64,000 nucleotides of DNA. Source: Onchidella celtica (lineage: Eukaryota; Mollusca; Gastropoda; Systellommatophora; Onchidiidae). The position numbers and the translations under genes are program-made. The stretch lies in assembly GCA_963931925.1 (NCBI GenBank), contig OZ007579.1:53262757-53326756 (forward strand), in the 5' to 3' direction. The notes beneath the pieces were generated by a model, which saw only the letters and a program-made list of their open reading frames with translations, was not told the origin of the DNA and did no database searches. Below are positions 1 to 10,900 of the stretch, in pieces; positions within the stretch are counted from its first letter, which is position 1; every line of letters begins with the position of its first letter.

Positions 1-334
1 GCCAAATACTCTCTCAGCCCACCTGAACACTCCACGTTTTTCCTGGCATTCATAACCATATCACAGCTCACCCATAGATCTATGAGCTCACCACTTCAGG
101 TACACTCTGTGGCCCAACACTGGTTGGCCCAATTTTATCTCGGTGGGATTTCCCCGCACACAATGGTACATCCCCTGGTTTATGTATCCACTGCTCTATC
201 ATGAACTCTAACGTACAATTAATCAGCGTTCAACGTTTCAACAATTTGTTAATACAAAATTCGTCATTTTCCCTTCCTTTCCATTTCGCTTTAGTTCTCA
301 TCTGTAAATTTTCCTCGGATTCTTCCACCGCGTG
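1..334. other. intergenic, no gene seen
   Basis: I see no convincing gene here. The minus-strand frame leading out of the adjacent endonuclease relic continues briefly and then decays. Confidence 0.4.
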
Positions 335-870
335 TACAATGTTGCTTATACATTACAATACTGAAACTGACAGGCATATGATCAGAAAATTCATTCACAT
401 CGTCCACCTCAAAATCAGATAACATTTACACAGCAACTTTTGAACACAAGGAATTATCTATATCTATATCATTTTGTCCGTTTTTGTTACACAACCATAT
501 TTTTCCAGCTGCTTTATCCTTTCCCGCTCTTCCATTCAAAATCAGTAAATCACTCATTTTACATAGCCTGATTAATCTATGACCATTTTCATTCACTTCT
601 CTGTCTTCACTAACTCTGTGCTCCAACAAGTTACAATTAATCATATCTTCATCAATGTCATGCCAATTAATTGTCTAAAACTATCGTTTTCATCATTAGA
701 GCTAACATTATCTAACCACCCTGCCTTGGCATTCAGTTCTCCAACTACAACAGTACATGTACTTCCACAGACACACAGCTCGGCTACTTTCTGTTCCAAT
801 GTCCCGTACCAATCAACTCCCGTGTCCCGGTCAAGGCGTGTCGATATAGACTGTTTAATGTACCGGTAAA
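335..870 (-). pseudogene. degenerate endonuclease-domain (EEP) relic of a non-LTR element
   Basis: Read on the minus strand, two frames joined by a frameshift near 640 recall the exonuclease-endonuclease-phosphatase domain of APE-type retroelements. A GELNAKAG motif (about 721-744) stands where GDFNARxG is usual. It is followed by a NGRAGKDK-like block and then SDHMPVSFSI (about 356-385), the usual SDH-P motif that ends the fold. An in-frame stop sits between the last two motifs. The family assignment rests on motif order alone. No RT domain follows within the window, so this is a fragment. It cannot be expressed intact. Confidence 0.55.
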
Positions 871-3038
871 TGACATACAAATCTTCGCGTAAACCAAGAA
901 ATTGTTTAGAAAATGTAAAAACCAATCCGTCTTCAAAATCTTATTTACATTGCGTCACTCCCCCCCATATCTCCTTTTTGAAAAAAAAACACACTAAACC
1001 TCCTGAATCTTTGTTTGCCCTTCTCTTCCTTATACGATGTTAACAAACATTTTCACAGCCTTCTGGTCTCAGATCTCACCTGTCACCAATGAAAATGCTG
1101 CAGGCCACCGTTACGTCAACATCGAGCGAACAGTCGGAACGTTTTTCCCATGCATGACGTACTATAGGCTAACCGAGACTAACAGTTTAGTGGTGTATAT
1201 CTATGAGGCTGACTTGTCTGCAGACATTTACACATGCAGTTGACAGTGCTATCATCGGTATCGTGGGTGCTGTCCGCAAGCGTTTTCAACATTTGACAGG
1301 TATTGTTGGAGAACTGAAGAGATTCAAATATAAGGAATGGTTCAAATTGTGAGCAGAAACTAGATTATACCCAGATAAAGGTATATTTTATGTGACCACA
1401 TCACACCAGACTAGTTTTGACGGAAATTCGCCATGCCTGATCAGTATTTTTTCGCCACTGCAGACAATCCAGACATGAACCATAAATATTTGGCCATAAA
1501 CCGAGAATGAAGAAAAGACAAAAGTTCAAGATTTTCTCCCTTTGTGCATTCTCCGCCCTTTGTCACATTTTAATCTTTAAACCCACCAGAAGGAAGAGGA
1601 AGAGGAAGAGGAAGAGGAAGAGCCTTAAAAGAGGAAGAGGAAGAGGAAGAGGAAGAGGAAGAGGCCTCCACGGAGGAGAGGAAAGAAAAAGCAGCTGTGA
1701 GAAAGTTACAATCAGAGAAAGAAAAGTAGAGGAAGAAAGTGGAAAAGTAAAAAAAAAAAAAAAATTCATTAAATTTATTTCCTGTTTAATTTTCTTTCAC
1801 ATCATTTTGTTCTCCTGCACTCCTTCTGAGTATGGTCATTCTGATGTGTGGTGTATTCTCAGACATGATGTATGTTATGTCTATAACTGCGGCCACGTCA
1901 ATCTAACCCCTTCATGCTTGTCTTTTTGTTGGTACCATACTTGGTTTCTTTTCCACTCTTCTATAAGTTAGTGAAAACTTTCCTACTATGATCTAATGTT
2001 GGGTTTTCCTGCTATGTGTTATCTACTGTAGGATTTTGCAGTTTTGTTGTTGTTGTTGTTGTTGTTAAACTTCGTAATAAGAATACAAATGATAAAAATG
2101 TCACGTTTAGTCATTCATAATCAAGGCTCTGCAGAAAAAACAACAAAAAAACAACAAAACAAAATAATATCGGGCCTGAATAAAATCCTATAACGGGGTT
2201 TTGTCATGATTTGTCTCTGGGGTGGAGAAGATCAGCTCGCCATGGTCACGAAAAACGGACTGCGGCGAATTTCCCCCAAAATTTCCCGAAATAGTACCGT
2301 CTGGGGTCGACCATGAAAAATCCGCCTCCTGTCTCTTTGCATTCAGAATGATTGTCATGAACATTTTTGCATTCACTTGTGACGCCCCCGGAACGAATAA
2401 AATTTACACCAATCCTATTTCAACACCTAATATACTTTATATGAAACGAAAACGCAGCATCGCGTTCTGGGGTGGCGAAAAAGTACCAATTCCCTCTACT
2501 GTATTCTTAACTACCCGCACTGTTTCCTGATCTCATCATCTCGGTAGTAGCGAAGATCGGCCTGGGTCGGTCACGACCGTGTGCCATTGCCTTACTTTGT
2601 CTTCAGGGGTATTCCCGTGCGGCCATTGAAAAGATTTAGTCATCAGAATGTAGTCATTAAATTGTTGGTCACGTGAGCGTAAGGGAGTGAACATACAGAA
2701 CGCTCCAAGCGCAAGAAAGCTGGCGCCTCCACACAAGCGCGTCTGAAAGAAGCGCCCGTGCCGAGGATGCACATGGGTAAAGCAAGCGCTTCACCAGTCA
2801 CGACACTCCCTCGTGTTTTAATATGGCGTCTTCGTCAGACATAGAACATTTTCTTGTTGCACAGTGTCTTACCAAAATAATATTTGAAAAATGAAGAAGA
2901 GATCGGTGTCTATGACATAAATAGAGATGAGACCTTGGTGAATACCATCACCATTTTTGTCAGCTGAAACATAACCTTGACAAATTTCATTCTTACAGCA
3001 GGATGAGTCTTGATACTTTCATTTACATCGGCCATATT
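871..3038. other. intergenic; GA-rich microsatellite, no supported gene
   Basis: This holds a hexamer run (GGAAGA)n at about 1590-1672, a (GTT)n run at about 2045-2066 and several short open frames. A 102-codon plus-strand frame (2222-2530) and a 78-codon minus-strand frame (2536-2772) match nothing I recognise and overlap other frames, so I do not call them genes. Confidence 0.4.
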
Positions 3039-3293
3039 TTTTAGGAATAGAAAAAAGGAATGGGGGACTGTGTGGGAAGAACTCTCCTGGCTTTCCACCT
3101 TTTGTTTTCCGATTTCCCCCTTTGACACATGACCAAAACAAACCTTTGTACATATAAATATATAGTTTCTCATTCAGAAAACGGACCAGTGTAAACAAAC
3201 AGTGTTTCGAAGGGGGAAATCGGAAAACAAAAGACGGAAAGCCAGGAGAGTTCTTCCCACACAGTCCCCCATTCCTTTTTTCTATTCCTAAAA
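3039..3293. repeat. 84-bp inverted repeat (hairpin or foldback MITE)
   Basis: The left arm, 3039-3122, is almost exactly the reverse complement of the right arm, 3210-3293, with only a few mismatches. About 87 bases of spacer separate them. The arms carry GGAATGGGGGACTGTGTGGG and its complement. Arms of this quality around a short spacer fit a foldback or MITE-like DNA element. I found no clear target-site duplication. Confidence 0.8.
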
Positions 3294-3354
3294 CCGACCA
3301 GTGTAGTAAAGTGAAACTCATTTTGTTACATCAGAAGATCGAAAAGTACTTATG

Positions 3355-3367
3355 TAACTATGTACGT
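3355..3367 (+). repeat. target-site duplication, left copy
   Basis: The 13 bases TAACTATGTACGT recur exactly at 7320-7332. The two copies bracket the retrotransposon between them, and the bases on either side differ, so the duplication is exactly 13 bp. Confidence 0.85.
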
Positions 3368-6300
3368 CATGTCAGGCCAGAGTTTTCTGCTATTGTATGA
3401 CAGTACACAATACAGCCTGCTACTGTCACCCCCACTGTCTTGTGGGTCATCTCGGGAGAGAGGAAGACTAGGGGAAGGTAACCCTGAATACAAATACCAC
3501 ACTGCCTTGTGTGTTGCTATGATAGCAAAGGCTATGGGAGTAAACCCAGACAGAAAATCAGGAGTGGAGACCCGAAGGTGGTTGTCAGGGAGAACTGCAT
3601 CAAACTGGCTTCCAGCATCTCCTGCAGCCGGACTAGTTCCAAATGTATTGACCTGGTCTCTCCCTTGGGTTTAACTAGAATGGCAGAGAGAGGGGTGGTG
3701 CCTCTGGGCAAAGCACCATCTCTTAAAAATAGCCCAGGCAAGGCAGCAAAACGAGGAGGCGTTTGCTCGGGCTTGGTAAGCGTCTGTCTCTCCTCTATAA
3801 GCCCACCCATTTCCGATTTGGAGAGGACACTCCAGCCATCCGTTACGGATGGGCACAACACGGGAGGTGGCAGTTACCGGTGATAAGCTCAATCCATTTG
3901 GCGTACGGATGAGCGCCAGGGGTCCCCTCTGTCGGTGGGAGCGGCTTTTCAGCTGCATTGATCAACTACCGCCCGCCGTAACCTGGGCAGCCCCCAGGCA
4001 GTTGGGTGTTGTTCCGCCACGTCAGCCTGCTTCATAAGGTGGTTGGAGCTAGACCAAAAGTCAAAAAGCTGACGTAAAGTGTGCACCTGGCAAAAACAGA
4101 AAAATACTAAAACTTGGTACCTGGAACGTCAGAACAATGCGCCCAGGCTTGCAACAGCAAGATCTCACTAATATTGACTCCATCAGGAAATCCCAAATTA
4201 TTGATCGAGAACTTCAGCTACTAAACATCGACATCGCTGCCCTTCAAGAAACTCGACTTCCCGACTCCGGGTCAGTCAAAGAAGAAAACTACACCTTCTT
4301 CTGGCAGGGCCTTAGCAGCGAACAGCCGAGAATCCACGGCGTGGGCTTCGCCGTAAAAAACTCCCTTATCAATTCGATCGCAACTCCAATTGGAGTGTCA
4401 GAACGCATCATGACACTCAGACTGAACACCCGGTCTGGTTTTACCAACATTATCTGTGTCTATGCCCCAACACTTACCTCCTCTGACGAAACCAAAGACA
4501 TTTTCTACGAGGCATTGCAGAGGACTCTCCACAACATCCCTCTCACCGAAGGCCTGCTAATTCTGGGTGACTTTAACGCTCGAGTGGGAGCAGATCACTC
4601 CGCATGGCCAAAGTGCATTGGGCACTTCGGCATTGGCAACATCAACGAAAACGGGCAGCGCTTTCTGGAGCTATGCTCCGTAAACTCATTATGTGTTACA
4701 AACACGTACTTTGACCTTAAGAGATGCCAAAGAACATCATGGCGCCATCCCAGGTCTGGCCATTGGCATCAATTAGATCTTATTCTCTCAAGGAGGAAGA
4801 GTTTGGGCTGTATAAAAATAACTCGTTCCCTCCACAGTGCTGACTGTGACACCGACCATGCACTGGTAGTCAGCAAAATCAAAATTTCGGCCAAGAAAAT
4901 ATACAGATCAAAAGCCCCTTCAATCCCTAAGATCAATGTAACAGCAATCAGAGATGAATCAAATAGAAAGTCATTTGAAAAGTTATTTGCTGAAAGCATG
5001 GATAATGTCACCCAATGTGACTCGGTAGATGAAACATGGAACACTCTCAGTTCAAAAATTCATGACTGTGCCATCAAGTCTTTTGGACAGCATAAAGTTT
5101 CAAACAACGACTGGGTAGCCCAGAACAGCGAAATTCTCCTACCTCTCATTGAGCAAAAGAAATCTGCTTTCAATGAGTATAACAAAAATTGCAATCAGAG
5201 TACAAAAACTTGTTTGAAAAATGCAAAAGCTAAACTTCAGCTGGAGGTAAGACGTTGCGCCAACAAATACTGGACAGACTTGTGTAACAGCATACAAGAG
5301 GCAAATGAAAAGGGAGATATGAAAACCGCCTTTAGTCAGATGAAAGTAGCCCTTGGGCCAATCATCACCAAAAGCGCCCCACTTAAGTCTGTAAATGGTG
5401 AACCCATCACAGATAAAAATGAACAACTGAATAGGTGGGTAGAGCATTACTCTCTGTTGTATTCAACTGAGAAAAATATTCCACCAGATTTTGAGGAACA
5501 CCTCCAAAAACTGCCAATAATGGCCGAACTTGACGCTGAACCTTCCTTAGTCGAGCTTTCCAATGCAATCGACCACCTGTCTGCTGGAAAAGCCACAGGA
5601 AGTGACAACATTCCTGCAGAGGTATTAAAAGACCTAAAAGGCCCACTATTACCACACCTGTATAATCTGTTACTGCAGTGTTGGAAAGAAGGCGTGATAC
5701 CACATGATATGAGAGACGCCAAAATTGTCACACTTTACAAGAACAAAGGAGACAAAGGCGACTGCAACAACTATCGAGGCATATCCCTCCTCAGCATTAC
5801 TGGAAAGGCTTTTGCTCGCGTCATCCTCTGCCGCCTTCAACAACTGGCGGAAAAAGTCTTACCAGAAACACAGTGTGGCTTTCGAAGCAAACGATCAACT
5901 ATTGACATGATATTTGCACTTCGGCAAATCCAAGAAAAATGTAAAGAACAAAACAGGCCGCTTATAACATGCTTTGTGGACCTAACAAAGGCTTTCGACA
6001 CCGTAAGCCGATCTGGCCTGTATGCAGTCCTTAAATCCATAGGCTGTCCACCAACATTGCTAAAACTTATTGCATCCTTCCACACTGACATGAGGGCATG
6101 TGTCAACTTTGAGGGCTGCACATCCAATTCATTTGCTGTAAACAGCGGTGTGAAGCAGGGATGTGTTCTTGCTCCTACCTTATTTGGTATATATTTTGCA
6201 GCCCTACTCAAGAATGCCTTTGGTTAATGTTCAGGTGGAGTACTTATTAACACCAGAGTGGACGGCTCCATTTTTAATGTTGCCAGACTAAAAGCAAAAT

Positions 6301-7319
6301 CTCGTACAGAGCATATTATGTTACAAGAGCTCCTCTTCGCAGATGATGCTGCAATCGTGGCCCACGATGAAACCACGCTCCAGGCTCTCATCAATAGCCT
6401 TGCCAAAGCCTGTGACAAATTCATGCTAAAGATCAGTGTCTCAAAAACTGTAGTTTTGACACAAGGCTTGAGAAACTCCAACCCAATCATGCTGAATGGC
6501 TCTCCTCTGGAGCAAGTGGGAAAATTCTGCTACCTAGGCTCAACCATCAGTGGTAGCACAGACATAACAACTGAAATAAATGCCAGAATAGGAAAGGCGG
6601 CCACAGCTTTTGGCAAACTCTCAAAAAGGGTGTGGAACAATAGCAAGCTGACCATCAAAACAAAGGTACTCGTGTACCAAACTTGCGTCCTAAGCACCCT
6701 GCTGTATGGCTCAGAGACATGGACCACCTACTCCAAACATGAAAGATCCCTCAACTCCTTCCACCTGCGCTGCCTACGCAAAATTCTCAAGATCAAGTGG
6801 CAAGACAGGATCTCAAATATCGAAGTTCTGAGCCGAGCCAACATTCCACCAACTCAGGCTCTCCTAGGCAAAAAAAGACTGCGGTGGCTTGGACATCTCC
6901 ACCGTATGGAAAATGATCGCATCCCCAGACAAATTCTCTACGGGGAACTTGCTACTGGCAACCGACCCAGAGGTAGGCCACATCTGCGATTCAAAGACAC
7001 TTGCAAGGTCACGATGAAAGCATTCAACATCGACCCCAATGAATGGGAGAACCTTGCAAGTGATCGAAGCAGATGGAGACAAAAATTGCGCAGTGGCACG
7101 CTCGCAATAGACTTCAAGGCAAAAGAAACATACCTGACAAAACGACAGAGGCGGAATGAAAACACTCGCCAAAGTGAACCCAAAAGACTGACCTGCAATC
7201 ACTGCCATCGCACTCTCGGGTCAAACATTGGTAGAATAAGCCACGAGAGAAGCTGTCAGTCAAAGTGAAAGTGAATATTCTAGCTGCTAAGACCGTCTGT
7301 AAAGACGCTAAAGGCCATA
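3368..7319 (+). mobile_element. full-length APE-type non-LTR retrotransposon (3952 bp)
   Basis: The element is delimited by a perfect 13-bp target-site duplication (3355-3367 and 7320-7332). It contains a leader of about 0.7 kb, one long frame with an endonuclease and a reverse transcriptase, and a short 3' tail without poly(A). Single-frame architecture, a length near 4 kb and absence of an RNase H domain fit RTE-like LINEs. I cannot fix the clade without a tree. An exact duplication and a frame broken by one stop only suggest a fairly recent insertion. It ends 537 bp upstream of the SNRNP40 start codon, in the same orientation. Confidence 0.85.
4053..7268 (+). pseudogene. endonuclease/reverse transcriptase ORF with one in-frame stop
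   Basis: The frame is open from 4053 (first ATG at 4137) to 7268, apart from a TAA at 6225-6227. The parts on both sides share one frame, so this is a point nonsense change and not a frameshift. The endonuclease shows TWNVRTM, ALQETRL, LGDFNARVG, QLDLIL and TDHALV. The reverse transcriptase shows GFRSKRST, FVDLTKAFD (motif A) and GVKQGCVLAPTLF (motif B). After the stop come LLFADDAAIV (motif C, about 6336) and a C-terminal C2H2-like finger, TCNHCHRTL followed by SHERSC. The stop separates motifs B and C, so the product would lack the catalytic DD pair. Two more stops (4035-4037 and 4050-4052) interrupt the leader in the same frame. Confidence 0.85.
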
Positions 7320-7332
7320 TAACTATGTACGT
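7320..7332 (+). repeat. target-site duplication, right copy
   Basis: This is the exact second copy of TAACTATGTACGT. It marks the 3' end of the retrotransposon at 7319. Confidence 0.85.
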
Positions 7333-7856
7333 ACAACACAGCAAGTCGCTTCAGCGCCTGAAAAAGAATTCACTTTTAATACTTCGAAACACCCTCGGTT
7401 TTACAAGCGTCGCGCTACGCAGCAAGCTTTATAGTACGAGCGTATATGCGTCAAAAGGAGAATACTTCACGAAGCTACACAGCGCTTGTCTGAAGGTGCT
7501 AGTTTACACGCACTTGGTCTTTAACATCCTATCTTTCACACTACATTCACTGTAGCAAGGAAACTTCTGTTGCCATTTTCTCATTTTGTCACGACAGACC
7601 AGATCGTCAACTAATTATTGACATATTACATCCTGGAATGAACATATATCATTGGTACCAGTTTTTTGGGTTTTTTTTTTTTTTGTGTAGCCACTAGGAA
7701 GTGTCACTGTGTTAATTTTGTGGATACTTTTAGTGTCCACGCCGTTTCCTTGTTAAACCGGCGGAATTCACCGACATCGAAGTTAGTTATAGTATTGTTT
7801 GCTTCGTACCTGATATAAATATTGACTCGGAGTGTAGACAGACAACAAAAAGAGCT
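7333..7856. other. SNRNP40 upstream region and 5' leader
   Basis: This lies between the retrotransposon and the SNRNP40 start codon. It must hold the promoter and 5' untranslated region, but I see no TATA box or other element I can defend. An oligo-T run lies at about 7671-7684. Confidence 0.35.
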
Positions 7857-7964
7857 ATGGATCTCAAACGAAAAGCCATGGATGGAGCTGTAGTCCCCCT
7901 GAAAAAACCACGGCAAGAGCTAGTAGCCATTGGAGGACACCATTCCAATGCTGTGGTTCAGTCG
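7857..7964 (+). CDS. SNRNP40: SNRNP40 exon 1
   Basis: This exon encodes residues 1-36, the basic N-terminal tail ending AVVQS. The donor is GTAGGT at 7965. Phase 0. Confidence 0.9.
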
Positions 7965-10900
7965 GTAGGTGTAAAAGTGCTTAACATGGTGGTGACCTAT
8001 TGTCGATAACCCCAGGGCACTGCCGCAGACTTCCCACCTCTATCCATGCACATTGTGCATGTCATATCATGTGCTTCATGACCAAGTCATCCGTTAGTCA
8101 GAAATGCTATTGATGTTGTAGGCCTGGTCCTAACCTCAAGTGTCAGCACAGCTTGTCGTTGCCCTCATGTTACAATTTAGGCCCTACTATTACTATCATT
8201 GGAAGGAGTTCCGTACTCGAGCGCCAAAGACCAGAAACTAACTAAAAGAGATGATACATAGCTACCCCGGGGGCTTTCCCTGATATGTCAATCTGACTAC
8301 TGCCCAGACGAACATCGGCCTACGGCCTCGATGATACAAACTGACTAGACCCTCACGTCGTTACTTATCAATCTGACAATCTGACAAAGTGGCGCTCGAG
8401 TAAGGTACTCCTCCCCTATCATTAACCCATACCCTGTGCGCTACCCGTAAAGCCCGCTGCCCCGTCAGTGACCTTACTCACGGAGAATCTTATCTGGGGT
8501 CACTGACCCGTGCCGCTAGACGATGACCACATACGCTGTCCACGTGGTTCGGTTTTTATTGATCGGTATGAAAACATTCGCTGCTATGCCTTATCACACT
8601 TGATAATGAATTAACCAGCAAAACCTTAGTCTGTCAGTCTCTAACCAATGATCTGACTTATGATTCCAAGCTGACAGCTGTAGTTTTCATGAGAACAAAG
8701 CATGATAACTAGCCACGCCCTCCCAAGCCCTACACAAATGGTTTCATCCTGATTGACACATACTAATAAACCAATGTGGGCATTTGGGGCAAAGATTATT
8801 TCAGAGCTTGTTTCTGATTGGTTCTTAGATACAGACAACTCCAGATGGTGGTCAGCTTGTGAGAAAATGAGATAATATTGCAAATTTGTTGAGCAACAGT
8901 TCTCATGTCGATGTTACATCTTTTGAAAGCGTGGGGAGAGCCCTTGAAAGCTTAGTCTTTGTGATTCCGACCAGTGGTTCACTGGTTAACATGTCCATGT
9001 CACAATGCGTTTGATTTAGAAGAGATACAGTGAACAAAAACACGGTGGTTACGTCTCAAAAAGGTCAGTGACCCGACGCGTGAAAATACGGCTTGCGCGT
9101 GGCGCGGTCAGTTTGACCTGGGCGACTTTTGCCGCCTGTGCGGCGTGAGCGCTTGCAGTCAATACCGACTATTGCCGCCCCGCGCAGGGTGAGGGTTAAT
9201 CAAGTGACTGCAATGGAAAGAGCTCTGTATGCTCCAACCACTTTGAACTCTTTCTGAAATTCTTTGAACATTTTCATTTTGTTTTCTGCCTGAAAAGTTA
9301 AGGGAAGACCATAGCCATAGGGTTAGGGTTGAGATTAGATGTGAGGTTAGGGATAAGGATACGGTGAGGAATACTCCGAATAGGGATAGGGTAATCTTTA
9401 CTTTACTGGATGGTCAGAACATGATACAGAACTCTCGTTAAAATAGTACTAGTAGTGTTTGGTAGTCCCACTGCTTTAGTCTGCCATCTAGATCTAGACA
9501 TTGCGGCACTTGTGTTAAGTACAGTCCCAGCGCTGCGTCTGCCATTTTCCCCGGGTTTGGCCGGATTCGAAACTGTATTCCGTGTGTCAGTGGATTTGAT
9601 GAGTGAATGTGAGGCGGAAAGAACTGCAGGTGGCACCTTGCATGCAGATATGGACGGCTTTAAAAGTGTTACTCAGTGGATAAAACAATACATCACCGAC
9701 AGGAAAGCAAAAGTAAGGTTACAAGGTAAACAAAGTAGCACTGCACAACTGAAACATGGAGTCCCTCAGGGAGGAGTGATATCCCCCACACTCTTCAACC
9801 TCTTCATGAATGACATAAAAGAAATTCTAACTCCAAGAGTGAAAGCGGTAATGTATGCTGATGATCTGGCACTACTCTGTTCGGAGACCAGCCTTGGCAC
9901 AGCTCAGATGCGTCTTCAGTCTACCCTAAACAACCTACAACAGTGGACAACAACATGGAACATGAAGCTGAATGCCAAGAAAACAACTTACACAGTCTTT
10001 AGTGTCTCCACCAGAATGCAGGCACCTAAACTCAAAATCAACAACGAGCTTCTCATCAAAGATGACTCACCCTCATACCTCGGAGTCACATTTGACCAAC
10101 GACTGACATGGAAAGCCCATCTGGAAAAGACCCAAACTAAAGCAATGCAGCGGATCGCACTCCTAAAAAAGTTGGCAGGCACAGACTGGGGTGCAGCACA
10201 AAACATACTTAAGAAAACCTACACCGGATACATACGCCCGGTTCTGGAGTATGGTATCTCAGCATGGGGAGCAGCAGCAAAGAGCAATTTCCAGAGAGTG
10301 GAACGCATCCAAAACCAGAGCCTTCGAATTATCACCGGGGGAATGAAATCCACACCTATTGTAGAGATGGAGAGCATCACTGGTTTACAACCACTGGAGG
10401 ACAGAAAAAATGGAAAACTAACCTCACAGCTAACAAAGTTTCAAAACCTTCGAAATCACCCTATGAATGATAGAGTAAAGAAACCAACAAAAAGCAGACT
10501 AAAAAGAACCAGCTTTATAAAATCAGCTAGACAACAGTTAATCAACCTTAAAATCCCACCCTTAGATGAAGACGAGGACCTTACAGAGGTTGACTGCTGC
10601 CCTCCATGGGAAAGACAACACTTTCCCCTAATCAAAGACACCATTTACGGCATCACCTCCAAGACCAATCAGTCCACGGCAGAGCTGCAATCACTCACAC
10701 AGGAAATGCTGGACAGCTCCTATCCACAAAACAGCTGGATCCGGGTATTCACGGACGGGTCAGCACAAGAAGCCGTAAGAGATGGAGGAGGTGGTGTATA
10801 TATCCAATGGACTAATGGGGAAGAATCAGAACTATCAGTACCCACAGGGAAATATTCTACCAACTACAGAGCTGAAACAGAAGCCATACTAGAAGCTGCG

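Noticed and set aside
1507-1971. 154-codon frame rich in KRKRKR and GRGRGRG
   Set aside because: The charged repeats come from a (GGAAGA)n microsatellite, and the remainder is unrecognised.
4769-6211. Several 90-125-codon minus-strand frames
   Set aside because: They are shadows opposite the retrotransposon coding frame.
9318-9360. Interstitial telomere
   Set aside because: TTAGGG-like words are few and degenerate. This is better seen as low-complexity sequence.
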